Assembly (NCBI GenBank): GCA_050084515.1
Contig: CM114274.1
Location: forward strand, 30,566,001 to 30,630,000
From: Blasia pusilla
Taxonomy: Eukaryota; Marchantiophyta; Marchantiopsida; Blasiales
Direction of reading: 5' to 3'
Length of the DNA stretch: 64,000 nucleotides
The notes under the pieces are model-generated. The model had not been told where the DNA came from. It searched no databases and worked only from the letters and a program-made list of their open reading frames with translations. The translations under genes and the position numbers were made by a program. Positions 21,546 to 32,703 of the stretch are shown here, one piece after another. Positions within the stretch are counted from its first letter, which is position 1, and each line of letters opens with the position of its first letter.

Positions 21546-23612
21546 TTGGTGTTGAAGCTTTTGTTCTTATCCCTAAGGAGCGAGAGAAAGAAACTGGATC
21601 CTAGATCTTTGAAGTGCATACATCTTGGCCTTGACCAGATTGCAAGGGATATCGAATGTATAACCTTGCCACCAAGAAGATTATCAAGAGCAGGGATGTC
21701 ATCTTCAATGAAAATCAAGTTCCAACCGTGTTTGAGGAGTCGTTGCCAATCGGTTACTACTCCCGATTATGTGCTTGAAGAAGTGAAGGAAGAAAATGCA
21801 GATCTCCCTTCTACTTCTGTGCGGCCAGATGAAGGACTTACCACTAAGGTCGTCACTCCCCTTGAGGAATACACCCATGTGTATCAAAGAAGAGACAATA
21901 CTGCTGAGGAGCCAGAATAAGCTCGGAGGTCCAACAGGACAACCAAGAAGCCTGTGAGATTTGGATTTGATCAAGAATTCTTGATTCAAAACACACAAAG
22001 TCAGCAACAACAACTCATGGATTTCTGCTCCCAATTCAATGTCGTGATATGTTCTGCTACAGATATTCATGGATCTGACCCTACATCTTTAAAAGAGGCA
22101 CAAGAGAGTGTTGATTGGGAGGAATGGGAGAAAGCTATGCATGAAGAGCTTAAGTCTCATGAGTCAAACCAGACTTGGAAAATGACCGATCTGCCCCTAG
22201 GCAGGAAGGTTGTTGGAAGTAAGTGGGTGTATAAAACCAAGACAGGTCAAGATAATCAAGTTCTCAAGTACAAAGCTAGACTTGTGGCGCAAGGCTTCAG
22301 TCAAGTTGAAGGACTTGACTTCAAGGAGACATTTGCACCAGTTGCCAAGTTTGTCTCCATGAGAATTTCATTAGCATTGGCTGCCTATCATGGTTGGGAA
22401 GTCGAGCTCATGGATGTAAAAACGGCTTTCCTCAATGGAGACTTAGAGGAGGAGATCTACATGAAACCACCTCCCGGATTTCAAACTGAGGGTAAAGTAT
22501 CTTTGTCTTCTAAAATCTATCTATGGGCTAAAGCAATCTTCAAGAGCTTGGTATTCAAAGATTGACCAACACATGATCAGTCAAGGATACACGAAGTTTA
22601 CTCAGATCATCAGATGTTTACACTATAAGACATCGAGTTATGATTGTTGTTTTGTATGTAGATGATTTACTCATGATCTGTGATGATTCATTTGTTTATG
22701 AAGGAGCGGCGTGGGCTACAAGAGGCTTTTGAGATGGTTGATCTAGAGCTGCCAAAGTTCTCTTAGGAATCAATATAGTACGAGATCGCTTTGGTACCAT
22801 CACAATTCATCAAGATACTTTCACAAAGAGTATCTTGGCGAAGTTTGATTGAGTGATTGTAAACTGTTTCCACTCCTATGGAACCAGGACTAAAACTCTC
22901 AAGTCCATGTGTGCTAAATCTAAGAAAGAGATTGAAGATATGTCTATGGTTCCTTATCAAAGTGTTGTAGGGAGCTTGCTTTATCTTTTTGTTTGCACCA
23001 GACGGACATATCATTTCTGAGGAGTCCTTTGCAAGTACATGCATAACCCAGGAGCGTAACACTCGGAAAAGCGAGAAAAAAAGATTGTTACACTATCGAA
23101 GGGAACTCCAACAAGGGGAATCACATTTAGCTCAGGAACCTCCACCACATTATATGGGTTCACAGATTCAGATTATGTCTTGATGAAGACACCGCAAGAT
23201 CAACCTCGGGATATATCTTCATATTGTGCAATGGTCTTTGTGAGTTGGAGCAAGAACTTCACTAGATGTTGCTTGTTCCTCAACAGAGACAGAGTACATT
23301 GGCATTGCTCATGCAAGGAAGGAATGTTGTGGCTTCGATACATTCTCAACAAGATGTCGGGTTTCCATGTGAAGGACCTCTGATTCTCTATGGAGATAAC
23401 AAGGAAGTATTGCACTATGCAATAATCGGATTCATCATACGAGAACTAAGCATATCAACGTTCATCACCACTTCATTAGAGATCTGATGGGGATTGAAAT
23501 TGACCTAAGGTTCATTGGGACCGAGGATATGGCGGTGATTTCCTCACCAAATCATTGTCATCTATCAAGCATACAAAATTCTTGAGCAAGATTGGCATGA
23601 CTAATTTTAGTT
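21546..23612 (+). pseudogene. Copia element 2 reverse transcriptase and RNase H
   Basis: Frame 21954-22565 is a well-preserved RT N-terminal half: WEEWEKAMHEELKSHESNQT, SKWVYKTKTGQDNQVLKYKA and DVKTAFLNGDLEEEIYM. The YVDD box follows at about 22652 (VLYVDDLLMI) in another frame. RNase H fragments with frameshifts occupy 23000-23600 and end near SIKHTKFLSKIG, just before the 3' LTR. Many small indels break it. Confidence 0.8.
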
Positions 23613-23621
23613 GAGTGGGAG

Positions 23622-24413
23622 TGTTAGGATTTCACATAAAATTTGCTATTTTCTTCAGTTTTTTTAACTATGGTTAGTTCTGCAAACTATGGTTGAGGTT
23701 TATCATAGTTACAAGTCTCGATTAGTCTACTAGTTACCTCTTTAACTATTCTTGTGAGTTTTGGTTATGTTTAATTGTGCACATGGTGTCTTTGGCCTCC
23801 CCTCTTTGTGTTGGCATGTTGTCTTTGTCCTCCCCCGATGTGTTGGCCTATTCTGGTATATCTTTGGCTTTGTTGTCTTTGGCCATTCCTAGTGTCTTTG
23901 GCTTTCTTTGCTCTTGTCTTTGGCCCTTCCACCTTGCCCTACCATGCAAAGTGGTCCCTTCGCTGGTCTCTTCTAGGAAACTATATAACTCCCCCTCTCT
24001 TCCCTTCTTCTTTGATTCACTTTACCCTGCCCTCTAAGGTGTGGGTTTTGAGATTAGCTCCTACATACCTGAACCTCTGCTGGTGCCTTGATCAACTAAG
24101 AAGGAATGTGCATTGGTGTGGAGAATGCTCCAAGAACCAATCTAGCACAAACTCCTGCATCTTGGTTTCAACCACCTCTCTTCAGGACTTGTGTATTCTA
24201 ATAAGGTGTTGCCTTTCAAGCACCCAGTTCTCAATAGAAGTTGTAGACCAGTTCTACATGCAATCCATTTTCAGGTTTACTCTTTCAGGTTTGTAAGTGA
24301 TTACCCTCATGTACATGGTTCAGTGGAAGATCCTGTCGGGATCTACTATCTTTCTATTCTTTTAAAAGTTTTAAAAGTAAGATCTGAGAGGAAGTAGAAT
24401 TCTGATTTCAACA
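23622..24413 (+). repeat. Copia element 2, 3' LTR
   Basis: 792 bp direct repeat of 18634-19425, preceded by a purine-rich tract (GAGTGGGAG). It ends at TTTCAACA, directly before the duplicated TTAAG. Confidence 0.92.
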
Positions 24414-24418
24414 TTAAG

Positions 24419-25762
24419 AACATTAGAAAAAAAGTTGTAGGCAAGTGAAGTGGTTCCTCTCGGTAGACTGCAATTAATGAGTTCCACATCTCCAAGCTCT
24501 AGTCTGATCTATCAGGTGTAAAAAACGTTTTGGGCCCCTCGTTTTGAAAGTATACATTGTAGATGGGAATGTCGTACTTTCCTATGAAGCCAGAATTATT
24601 TTAGGTGCAAGGATGCAGGCCGGCCTTGAGGGAATTTCGTCAAGAAGCTCTGTATGAAACTTACCGTTAGGCAAGTCTTGCCTGTTCCTGGCGCATGTGC
24701 CATAGTACATCCCACAGATTGACCTCGGTCATCACCCGGAAGATTCTTCGTTAGAAAGCTGAATCCCTCCTTTGATGAAGGTGCAAGTGTTGTTGGTAGT
24801 ATGGTTGAAGCTCCAGCTGCAACCGAGCTGGATAAGGATCCCCATCATGATAGCAACCCTCCAACTGGAGACTGAACTCTGGAGAACCTGCTGCGTTTTC
24901 AAATTCCTTCCCTTCAAGATTGACTCGCTTGCGCACACGTACAGACGTCTATTTAGGGAGCCGATGCGCGAAAGTGTGAGTCATTATCGGAAAGAAAACT
25001 CAGTAAGTGACGATTCTCTGGTTCTGAGTAAGGACTCCCACCAACGCACAACGGATGAAACAAGCAGAGTAGGTTTCATTGATTACTAATGAAAAGAAAC
25101 CAGCCTGCAGGGAAGGTCTGTTTGAACACCACACGAAGGCTATCAAAGTTTGAAGGGAATGATCGAAGAAATGCAAGAATTGGTTACATACATTATGAAC
25201 TGGAGTAGGATTCTGACGGAAGACATAATTTTTTTTTGAATATCTATTCCAACCAAACCACAATCATGGCGGTAATACCTTGCCTTGCCAGTGAACATAC
25301 GATTCTTTGAAGACAATCCTTTTGTAAGTCTCGTAAAGAGAGCCCACAATCTCCACAATACTTCCCTATTTCCGCCGTGGACTAACGGGACTCCTTCCTA
25401 TGCTTGCAGCTCTTCGGAGACGCTTCGACCTCGACACCAAACAATCCACAATTCACACAAGAAGGTCCCCAACCCTCGTCGTAATCAATATTTACATGCT
25501 GGCAACCCTTACTTTTATGAAGGCTATCGGGTTGGACGTTCTGAGGATCGTGCTCCTGCAAAAACGTCGCAAACTAAGACAATTACTCACCACTTCGAAG
25601 ACAGTAGTTTGCAACCACTATCTCGTAACTATTCCTTCCCTTACGATTTTCGAAGAGCCCTTTTCCTGTTATGTCACTACGTTTGGTTTTCTTTTTCCGT
25701 GAAATTTGGTGAACCGATTGGGCATGAGACAGGTCTAATATCAAGGGAATCTCAGTGCATGT
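24419..25762 (+). pseudogene. CLSY/DRD1-like gene, poorly preserved middle exons
   Basis: This stretch has the texture of decayed exons and introns: an acceptor-like TTTTAG before RCKDAG at about 24600, the frame NPSFDEGASVVGSM...DKDPHHDSNPPTGD ending in a stop near 24873, a mini-exon-like piece (TTGCCAG|TGAACATACG... to TTTT|GTAAGT, about 25290-25322), and a longer piece after CTTGCAG (about 25411). None carries an SNF2 motif that I recognise. No Walker A (GTGKT-like) motif is visible anywhere before the DEGH box. Confidence 0.35.
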
Positions 25763-27472
25763 ATGCATGGAGAGATTTCTCAAGATAACGACCATGGAGA
25801 TACAGTGGAGGGTTTTGCACTATTACCTCCATGTATGAAAGACAAGATCAAACAAAACCTGGCCAAAGTACTCCAGGAGTGGCAGGTAGGAAGGGGTGTC
25901 CTGCTGATGAGTAACAACTTGTTTTCGCAACTGGTGAAAGCTGGTCTAAATGAGGCGACCTTTCGTGAACGCGTGGAATCGCAGATGTGTCAAGTTCTTT
26001 TAGATGCTCCCAATCTGGTCATCTTGGATGAAGGGCATCTGGCTCGCACCAAGAAGACCAATATCCTCAAGTCTCTTATGAAATTGCGCACAAAACGCCA
26101 AGTTCTTCTGTCAGGTAATCATAGTTCTTTTGCTGTGTAGTTTGTCTGCCCTTGCCCATATGTGAGCAAACTCACCTGATATTGGTCAGTTTAAACTCTG
26201 GGAGTTTTGATCCTCCGATGTTTCTCTGCACTTTGGCAGGTACACGTTTTCAAACCAATTTCAAAGAGCTTTGCAGAGACAATTTCATGACGGCACACCC
26301 AGAGTACTCTAAGAAATTGATTGGGCACATTGTGTGGCATTGCTCCGCCTAAGAATAACAATCAAGTACGAGGCTCTCCTGGATCGCAAGCCTTATCAAA
26401 GTTGCTGCAGCATGAGGAGAATATTTTCACCCGAGACTTCGGAGATACTCTCCCAGTATTATGTGGAGAATGGAGTTGGAACGCCTAAGGAAATTGAAGG
26501 TATCACCGATGTCCAGGAGCCAAGGTCCTTGACAGCGTCATTCATTCACTGGTGCCCTGGCAAGATTCTGCAGAGCCTTCCTGGCGTAGCGGAATATTCT
26601 GTTCACTTGAATCTTACAGAACTGCAGCAGAAGGTCATATCCGACCTGCTTTCAGGATCTCAAGTGCGGTTTCACAGGTCACGACAATGCATAGTTTTAG
26701 GAGGCTACTCGCACCCAACAGTGTTGTCCAAGAGTACGCATGAAAAATCACACGGGCAGGATAAACCATCTGAAAAGGCACATATTCCTGAGAAGGGAGG
26801 GTGCTACTTTCCGACTCCCATGAGTACAGCTGACCTCAAAAACACCAGAGCTGTAAAATGACACTCATATTCGGCCTCTTGGAGTTGTGTCTCAAGGTTA
26901 AGGAGAAGCTTCTAATCTTCTGCTCAACTTTTGCCCATTGAGGTATTTGGAGGAGTTGCTGAATATGTACAACGAGTGGAGCAATGAGCAACACATCGTG
27001 CGTCTGGATGGTACTATGGAAGAAAATGAGCGACAAGCAGTCATCAAGAGGTTTAACACTACGCAGCATGAACGTTCTCTGGAACCCTACGTCTTGTTGG
27101 CTGGCTTCTACATAAGCCTGCAAGGAGGGCATTAGTTTGGTCGGTGCTTCTGGGGTTGTGATCTTAGATAATCCAGACAATCCTTCTGTGGTCAGGCAGG
27201 CTGTCAGTAGAGCTTTTAGGATTGGTCAGAAGAGAAGAGTGTACGTGTATGGGCTGGTCACGAACAGCAAAGAGGAGGAAGACGTTTTCAAAAATCTGCC
27301 AGTAAGGAAGGTTCTACTGAATTGTTGAGGCAAAGTTATGACAAAGGACGATTTCCTGCAGCCTATGGAAACCTCTGATGTTGAGGACGAGCTTCTGCAA
27401 ACACTGATGCAGAAGGATGTGACCGAGACAATTAACTGTATTTTCAAAAACACTGCATCAGAGTTCTTCTAG
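25763..27472 (+). pseudogene. CLSY/DRD1-like SNF2 chromatin remodeller, helicase region (degenerate)
   Basis: Exon 25763-26114 holds LLDAPNLVILDEGHLARTKK, the DExH box in the DEGH form used by CLSY/DRD1 proteins, then KRQVLLSG. A clean 125-bp intron (GT at 26115, AG at 26239) joins it to TRFQTNFKELCRDNF. A frameshift near 26335 leads to SLPGVAEYSVHLNLTELQQK. The C-terminal helicase lobe follows: FCPLRYLEELLNMYNEWSNE, IVRLDGTMEENERQAVIKRF, then [20 protein letters not shown] and [20 protein letters not shown] (motif VI). A stop falls at 27470. CLSY/DRD1 remodellers direct RNA polymerases IV/V in RNA-directed DNA methylation. The P-loop is absent and frames are broken, so it is a pseudogene. 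Confidence 0.75.
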
Positions 27473-27479
27473 ATTTGAA

Positions 27480-29220
27480 AAGACGGGGACTAGGTTCTCT
27501 AAATGATGTGGAGAAATTTACGTAAAGCTGACTGGCCAGTGTCTGTAGCCTTATGGTTTTGTTCTGATACACCTCCAAGCTGCCTCTTCCCATTTTGTGG
27601 GATTTTGACCTGCGACCTCACTTGATACCATTTAATACGCTACCATACCATCTTCATACGAACTTTCTATGGATTCCAGTCCATAGAATTAATGGTAGTA
27701 TACACGGGGAGTAATTGGTTATGAAAGGACAAAATTTAATCTAAAAATTCACATGAAATAAGAAGGTGCAGAATAACTTGTATTCTGCAGCCTTGAATGC
27801 AGCCTCTGCATTTGAGGGCTCGACTATTGCAGGGGCCGTAAAAAATTCTTCGAAAGGTTGAAGAAGGTGCAGAATAACTTGCATGCTGCAGGATATGCAC
27901 TCGGGGGCTCGACTATTGTAAGGGCCGTAAATAACTTGCATTCGGTCACTAATATCTACTCTTAAGGAGTTACAACGTCACTTATACTCTACATCTTGTG
28001 AAAATGCTTCTCTCCAACCAATGTGCGCTGTTGGACAAATCTTTCCTTCATAAACCAGTGTGTATAACAGACTCGCTGCTTAACTGGCAGTGTCAATCAC
28101 ACGCAGTTGCTATCACTCAGTGAGCTCGTGTTGCATGACCCGGTTGGACCTGCGGAATGGCAACTGTTTTGGATGGAGTTGGGGAGCTGATTGTCGAATG
28201 TAGATGTTCTTTCCTTCAGGATTACTCTCGCCGATTGTGTTCCTGCTCGACTTGCAGGCCCTAAATATCCTGGTGCTTGACTTGACAGCTCTCCGATTTG
28301 CTCTCTCTTAACGGAAGGAATCCAACCCAGAGATTTGGTAGTGTCCGTCAATCATCATGTCCGAATGACCACCGAATCCTCCCAGTTCTCGGATAAAGCA
28401 CCATCCTACAGAAAGGATCGGACACGTCCCGCGGATGTCACGGAGCAATTGTGGGTAGTCCTACTCACCCAGCACAAATCGTGCGTTGGGGCGTGAGTTG
28501 ACATCGTCTTCATGAAATGTTATGCTGGTTTGGTGCCACAGCCGACGATTCTCTTGCTCTCCTCTCGGACATCTGGTTTACTATAGCCATGGTTTGTAAA
28601 TCACGCAAGCGCATGGAAAATTGGGCGAAGAGATGGTTGTTTCTAAAATACATACTCTTGAAGCTTTCCGAGCTACAACACCATGAGTAAGATGGGATTG
28701 GCTCATTCACATATGCATCTTGGAATGAAACCATTTTTTTCAGAGGCTCTGCCTTCCTTAGAGATGGTTGTTTCTAAAATACATCCCCTTGAAGCTTTCC
28801 GAGCTACAGCACAAAAAAATTAACTTCAATAAAACTCTTTCCGAGCTACAACACCAGGAATAAGATGGCATTGACTCATTCACATTTACCCCTTGGAATG
28901 AAACCATCTTTTTCATAAGCCCGGCCTGCCTTCTCATGAAGGTCCATACGAATCGTGTTGCTCGGAGGTAGAAGCAGTATGTTTAGTTATTATAATGCGT
29001 TAATCACCTGTTTTGTATTTCTGTTGCCGTCGTATCTTGCGTTGATGAGGCTCTTGTGAGAAAAATGATGAACAATCCCTACAAAAAGCCAACAATCACA
29101 CGTCGCCTCACAAAATTTATTCCCATAGCTCTCGTCATTCCAAAAACGATACCCATAGGGAGGGCTATTACATTGAATGGGAGTGGGACTATTACCTCGG
29201 ATGGACTTTTCATTCGTTGG
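27480..29220. other. Non-coding stretch with short duplications
   Basis: No coding frame is recognised. Two related units sit at about 27760-27830 and 27858-27928 (AAGGTGCAGAATAACTTG ... CTCGACTATTG.A.GGGCCGTAAA). A second group, 28632-28740, 28762-28815 and 28830-28916, repeats CTTTCCGAGCTACA.CACCA and CTTGGAATGAAACCAT. This is the 3' flank of the remodeller pseudogene. Confidence 0.5.
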
Positions 29221-29223
29221 AGT

Positions 29224-29389
29224 TGTCGTGCGCATACACATCGTTACAACATTCATCGTTGTCTCCGAACACACACAAAAACACGCACGATCCCATGCTA
29301 ACTCATGGTATCCAAACAACGAGACAAGAAGTACCAAAATATCTCCAATCGCCCCCTCTATGTTGAGGGGGCGATTGGAGATATTTTGG
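29224..29389. repeat. Inverted 3' module and hairpin at the left end of copy A
   Basis: 29224-29358 begins TGTCGTGCGCATACACATCG and is the inverted counterpart of 35811-35940 at the right end. It ends in a perfect hairpin, 25-bp arms 29334-29358 and 29365-29389 around a 6-base loop (TATGTT). The second arm is the start of the 3' module in plus orientation, followed directly by gag. So copy A is flanked by inverted rather than direct terminal repeats. Confidence 0.85.
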
Positions 29390-30343
29390 TTGGGAGGAGG
29401 ATACCCGGAGGCCGTGCCACAGAGACCTGCGCCTTCATATGCGGCTCAGCAGCAACCGCCTACTATTACTTGTTGGTCATGTGATGGATCCCATCATCAA
29501 CGCGATTGCACTCGTCAGGGTCATGGACGTGTGCCTCAGCATGGAGGAGGAGATGGTGCTACACCAGGAGGTTATCAGTGTGACTATTGTAAGAGGTATG
29601 GTCATACAAGTGCGAGGTGGTTCAGTTTACATCCTGAGTTACGTCCGGACCGAGGGACAGAGAGGGCACCAGAGCGAGTAGCCGGTCCGGGTGAGCCTAG
29701 AGATCGTGCACCAGGTGGTCCTGTTGGCGGACGAGGAGCTGGAGTTGCCCGACACGGTGGTGGAGCTGCCCGTGGAGGAGGTAGAGTATCACCACCTAGA
29801 CGCGCCAAGGGAGACGCCAGACGTGAGGCTGGGATGGCTGCTCAGATACAGCAGCTACAAGAGCAGACTGCCACTATGGCATTGAGGTTACCCGATGCCG
29901 GATCCGTGGCATCGACATCATATGGAGCAGCCAAAGATCTGGAGGATCCTGGTTGGATGTGCGGGGTTGCCCAGATGGAGGCCGCCGCGATTGTGACGCG
30001 TGGAGCAGCCGTAGAGTTGGATCCACAGCGAGGGGAAGCCATAAAAGAGACTAGGTTTCCTCGGTCTTTCACGTTGTCCGAAGCGATGAGGACCCCATCG
30101 ATGGGTCCTCATCAAAGTTCCTTGAGAGTTGGTGATGTTGTTGGTGTGCAGGCATGGAGGCCGATGGGAGAAACGAGTGCGACGACTCCTATTGTTGATG
30201 CTCAGGAGGGGCATGTGTCGAGCACGTTGTTGGGGGCGGCCACCGTTGTGTACAACACTCCTTTATTTTCTGCTTCCGATATTATGACGTTGGGGGGTAC
30301 GCCCGCCAAGGCTTTTCCGCTGGCCGCTTTGCTATGTGAGTGA
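29390..30343 (+). pseudogene. Copy A gag, C-terminal part with zinc knuckles
   Basis: The frame starts inside gag at GGGYPEAVPQRPAPSYAAQQ (copy B equivalent GGYWEAVPQRPVPLYAA), so about 255 N-terminal residues are missing. Two knuckles follow: CWSCDGSHHQRDC and CDYCKRYGHTSARW; the second has lost its last Cys to Trp. After a Gly/Arg-rich region the sequence ends FPLAALLCE and a stop. The nucleic-acid-binding role is that of Gag nucleocapsid. Confidence 0.75.
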
Positions 30344-30373
30344 GGAGTTGGAGTTCCTGCATCACGTTCAGAG

Positions 30374-31189
30374 GTGATTGCAGAGGAGGTGATGCACCTG
30401 CCCTTGGAGCAGATGCTTGGACCGTCCACGTTAGATTCATGGCAGGCTGCGGCTGCTAGGATGGCGGAGATGCCCGCTAGACCCACGATAGAGCGTGCCA
30501 CGGATTCTCCTGATGTTGTGCTGCTGGATAACCGAGGAGAGGTCTTCCAGTTGTTGAGTCATGGAGGTAGAGCTTTTAGTCCGCAGCGCGTCTTGTTGGA
30601 TTCAAGAGCGCAACCCTTGATGTTGGGGAAAGCGTCATTCAGAGGATTGGGCTTGACGAGAGCCGATGTGGAGCATTGTCTATTCTGGATACAGACATCC
30701 TTGGGTGGAGCGAGTACCACACAATATATCACCCGACATGAAATCGTGGTGAGGATTCGCTCGGGACATCTTACAGATGAGTCCGTGGTGCGCGCCAAGG
30801 CGATAGTGATTGATGCAGAGTCCTACGACGTCTTGGTTGGTGGAGCAGTGTTATACCCGATGGGGTTTTCCCTGGATTACTGGGAGGATTCAGCGTCCTA
30901 CAGACCACGATGGCAGTTAGGTGATGGGCGCCTTAGCTCATTATCCGTTTGATTCACAGGAGCAGTGATCGAGCAACGGCCATGAGAGATGGCGACCTTA
31001 GCAGCATTTAGCAATGCCATCACTTGGCCTAGTGATTTGATTGAGGGACATGTCCATGCGGAGGATACTCCCGTTCCTGACATTTCTATGGAGAGGAGTG
31101 TTATGGGAGCTGCATCATTCCGTGGAGGAGAGGTGCGTTGTGGGGCTCGATTGAGGAGCTTTGACGATTGGCAGATGATCACGTGCTAA
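30374..31189 (+). pseudogene. Copy A aspartic protease and linker
   Basis: Frame 30374-30952 shows FSPQRVLLDSRAQPLMLGKA, where gypsy proteases have D-S/T-G-A, then SYDVLVGGAVLYPMGFSLDY. The Gly of the active site is Arg here (DSR). After a TGA the same frame continues through EMATLAAFSNAITWPSDLIE to 31189. Copy C has no stop between these two parts. A frame change then leads into the methyltransferase. Confidence 0.7.
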
Positions 31190-32260
31190 CCGCGTGGAGC
31201 GAGGCGTTTGCACCGGAGTGTGACGGGTCTGAGGAACCCGAGGTAGCAGGGAGTGCTACGATGACACCCTTGGATACCACACCCATTGTGTGGTGTACCC
31301 CGGAGGAGGGTATTCGAGTGTTAGATCTCTTTGGAGGGATTAGCACCGGGTTAGCTGCTCTTATGCAGGCAGGAGTGCGAGTACGGCAGTACCTGTATGT
31401 GGAGAGTGATGATGTTGCAAGGCGCATCTCACTACGATATGTGGCGCAGTTACGCCTACGTTTTCCGGACTTATTGTCTGCGTTCGCAGTACAGGGGTAC
31501 CAGAGTTCCTTATCGAGGGATATTTCGTTGTTGGGGGCGCAAGACTTAGAGCGGGTAGGGACCATTGATTTGGTCATTGCCGGTTGGCCATGTCAGGGCC
31601 AATCGAGTGCTGGACGAGGCATCGGGTTGGCTGACACTCGGTCCAAGTTGTTTTGGGAGATGTTGAGGGTCTTACGGCAGTTGCAGGAGCACCAGTCTCG
31701 TTCTCCAGCCTACATTCTCGAGAATGTGCCAATCTTAGGAGACTCCGGGTCACGGGTGGTGACGAGTGCTCATCAGGTGCGTGCCTGGATCAGCCCAGCA
31801 GTGTTCTTGGATGCGGCGAGTGTAGGTTCTAGAGCCCATTGCCCGCGTCTATGGTGGACCAACTTGGTGCCCCATGCGGTGTTACGGAGGGCGTATGCGA
31901 GAGTGGAGCGCCCCTCCCATTTGTTAGTGGATTCCATTCTAGATCTAGGTCGTCAATCACAAGCAGTGAGGCACCATGATCGACCACCACTGACTATGGT
32001 CAACAGGGTAGGCAGGCCGCGGGCAGCCTTTCCCACGTTTGTGAGTTTTCCCACTTCCTATGCATACAAGGAGGCCGGTCGTGGATTGGTTTGGAATGAC
32101 CAGGTTCAGAGGTTGGTGGAGCCCAACGCCGACGAGAGAGAGCGGGCGATGGGATTTCCCAATGGAGTGACGGCAGTCCCGTCAATATCAGAGGCATGAC
32201 GACGCCATGTCTTGGGTTAGGCGATGGACCTGAACTGCTTGACATGGATCTTCAGCTTGG
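31168..32260 (+). pseudogene. Copy A C5-cytosine DNA methyltransferase domain
   Basis: The 343-residue frame has the C5-methyltransferase motifs in order: IRVLDLFGGISTGLAAL (motif I, AdoMet), YLYVESDDVARR (II), IDLVIAGWPCQGQSSAGRGI (IV with the catalytic Cys), YILENVP (VI, with the conserved Glu), VGSRAHCPRLWWTN (VIII region), a variable region of about 90 residues as target-recognition domain, and ERERAMGFPNG (IX/X region). Stops after SISEA cut off the last piece, LGxAMDLNCLTWI, readable to about 32260. The enzyme class transfers methyl from AdoMet to cytosine C5. The catalytic residues seem intact; the C-terminus and upstream link are broken. It lies between PR and RT and shares RT's frame. 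Confidence 0.88.
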
Positions 32261-32703
32261 GAGTGGCTGAGCAGCGTCGGATGAGATCGCGACAGATCAC
32301 AGCGGTTGCGTTGGTGAGCCCCATGCCTACCGAGACGGTGGAGGCATTGGGTGGGGGCGAGACCCGAGGAGATCGACACACCAGGGGAGATCGGGAGAGA
32401 CACGCTTGGACTTCTTGGGATGTTTTGCAGGTACGCTAAGAGATGATAGCCACAGCATCGAGCGTGGTTTAGAGCACTTCACGTGAAGGAGATCAGAATT
32501 TGTAGTTGGCAGGAGAAGAGCAGCCAAGTGTTGTTCTTCAAGATGGGGTTGCACCATAGCAACCACCGATACACGTGCCAGAGAGTCCTACCGTAGTCAC
32601 GATGGAGACTTGGGAGCCAGATATGGGCCCTAAGTTGACAAGAGGAGAGCGGCGCCGGATACATCAGTTCCTCAAAAGTTATAGGAGCTGATTTGCATTT
32701 AGC
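32261..32703 (+). other. Copy A spacer between methyltransferase and RT
   Basis: No domain is recognised. It is homologous to 5062-5419 in copy C. It contains stops in all forward frames, but ends in a readable approach to RT (MLxRIRIELSSDTQIF-type sequence from about 32725). Confidence 0.5.

Larger units (their letters stand above)
18634..24413 (+). mobile_element. Copia element 2 (Ty1/copia) in an intron of the remodeller gene
   Basis: Termini TGTTAGGATTTC...TTTCAACA, with a perfect 5-bp duplication TTAAG (18629-18633 and 24414-24418). The two LTRs (18634-19425 and 23622-24413, both 792 bp) are nearly identical along most of their length, which suggests a fairly recent insertion. GGTTATGGGC follows the 5' LTR, the same primer-site-like sequence as in copia element 1. 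Internal frames are broken, so it is either decaying or a product of error-prone copying. Confidence 0.92.

Noticed and set aside
28990-29337. 115-residue minus-strand frame left of copy A
   Set aside because: It overlaps the inverted 3' module and has no domain.
30202-31577. Several minus-strand frames opposite copy A protease and methyltransferase
   Set aside because: They are shadows of the plus-strand coding region, whose motifs are clear.
31168-32199. Bacterial restriction-modification methyltransferase from contamination
   Set aside because: It sits in line between gypsy protease and RT, and a second diverged copy has the same position.
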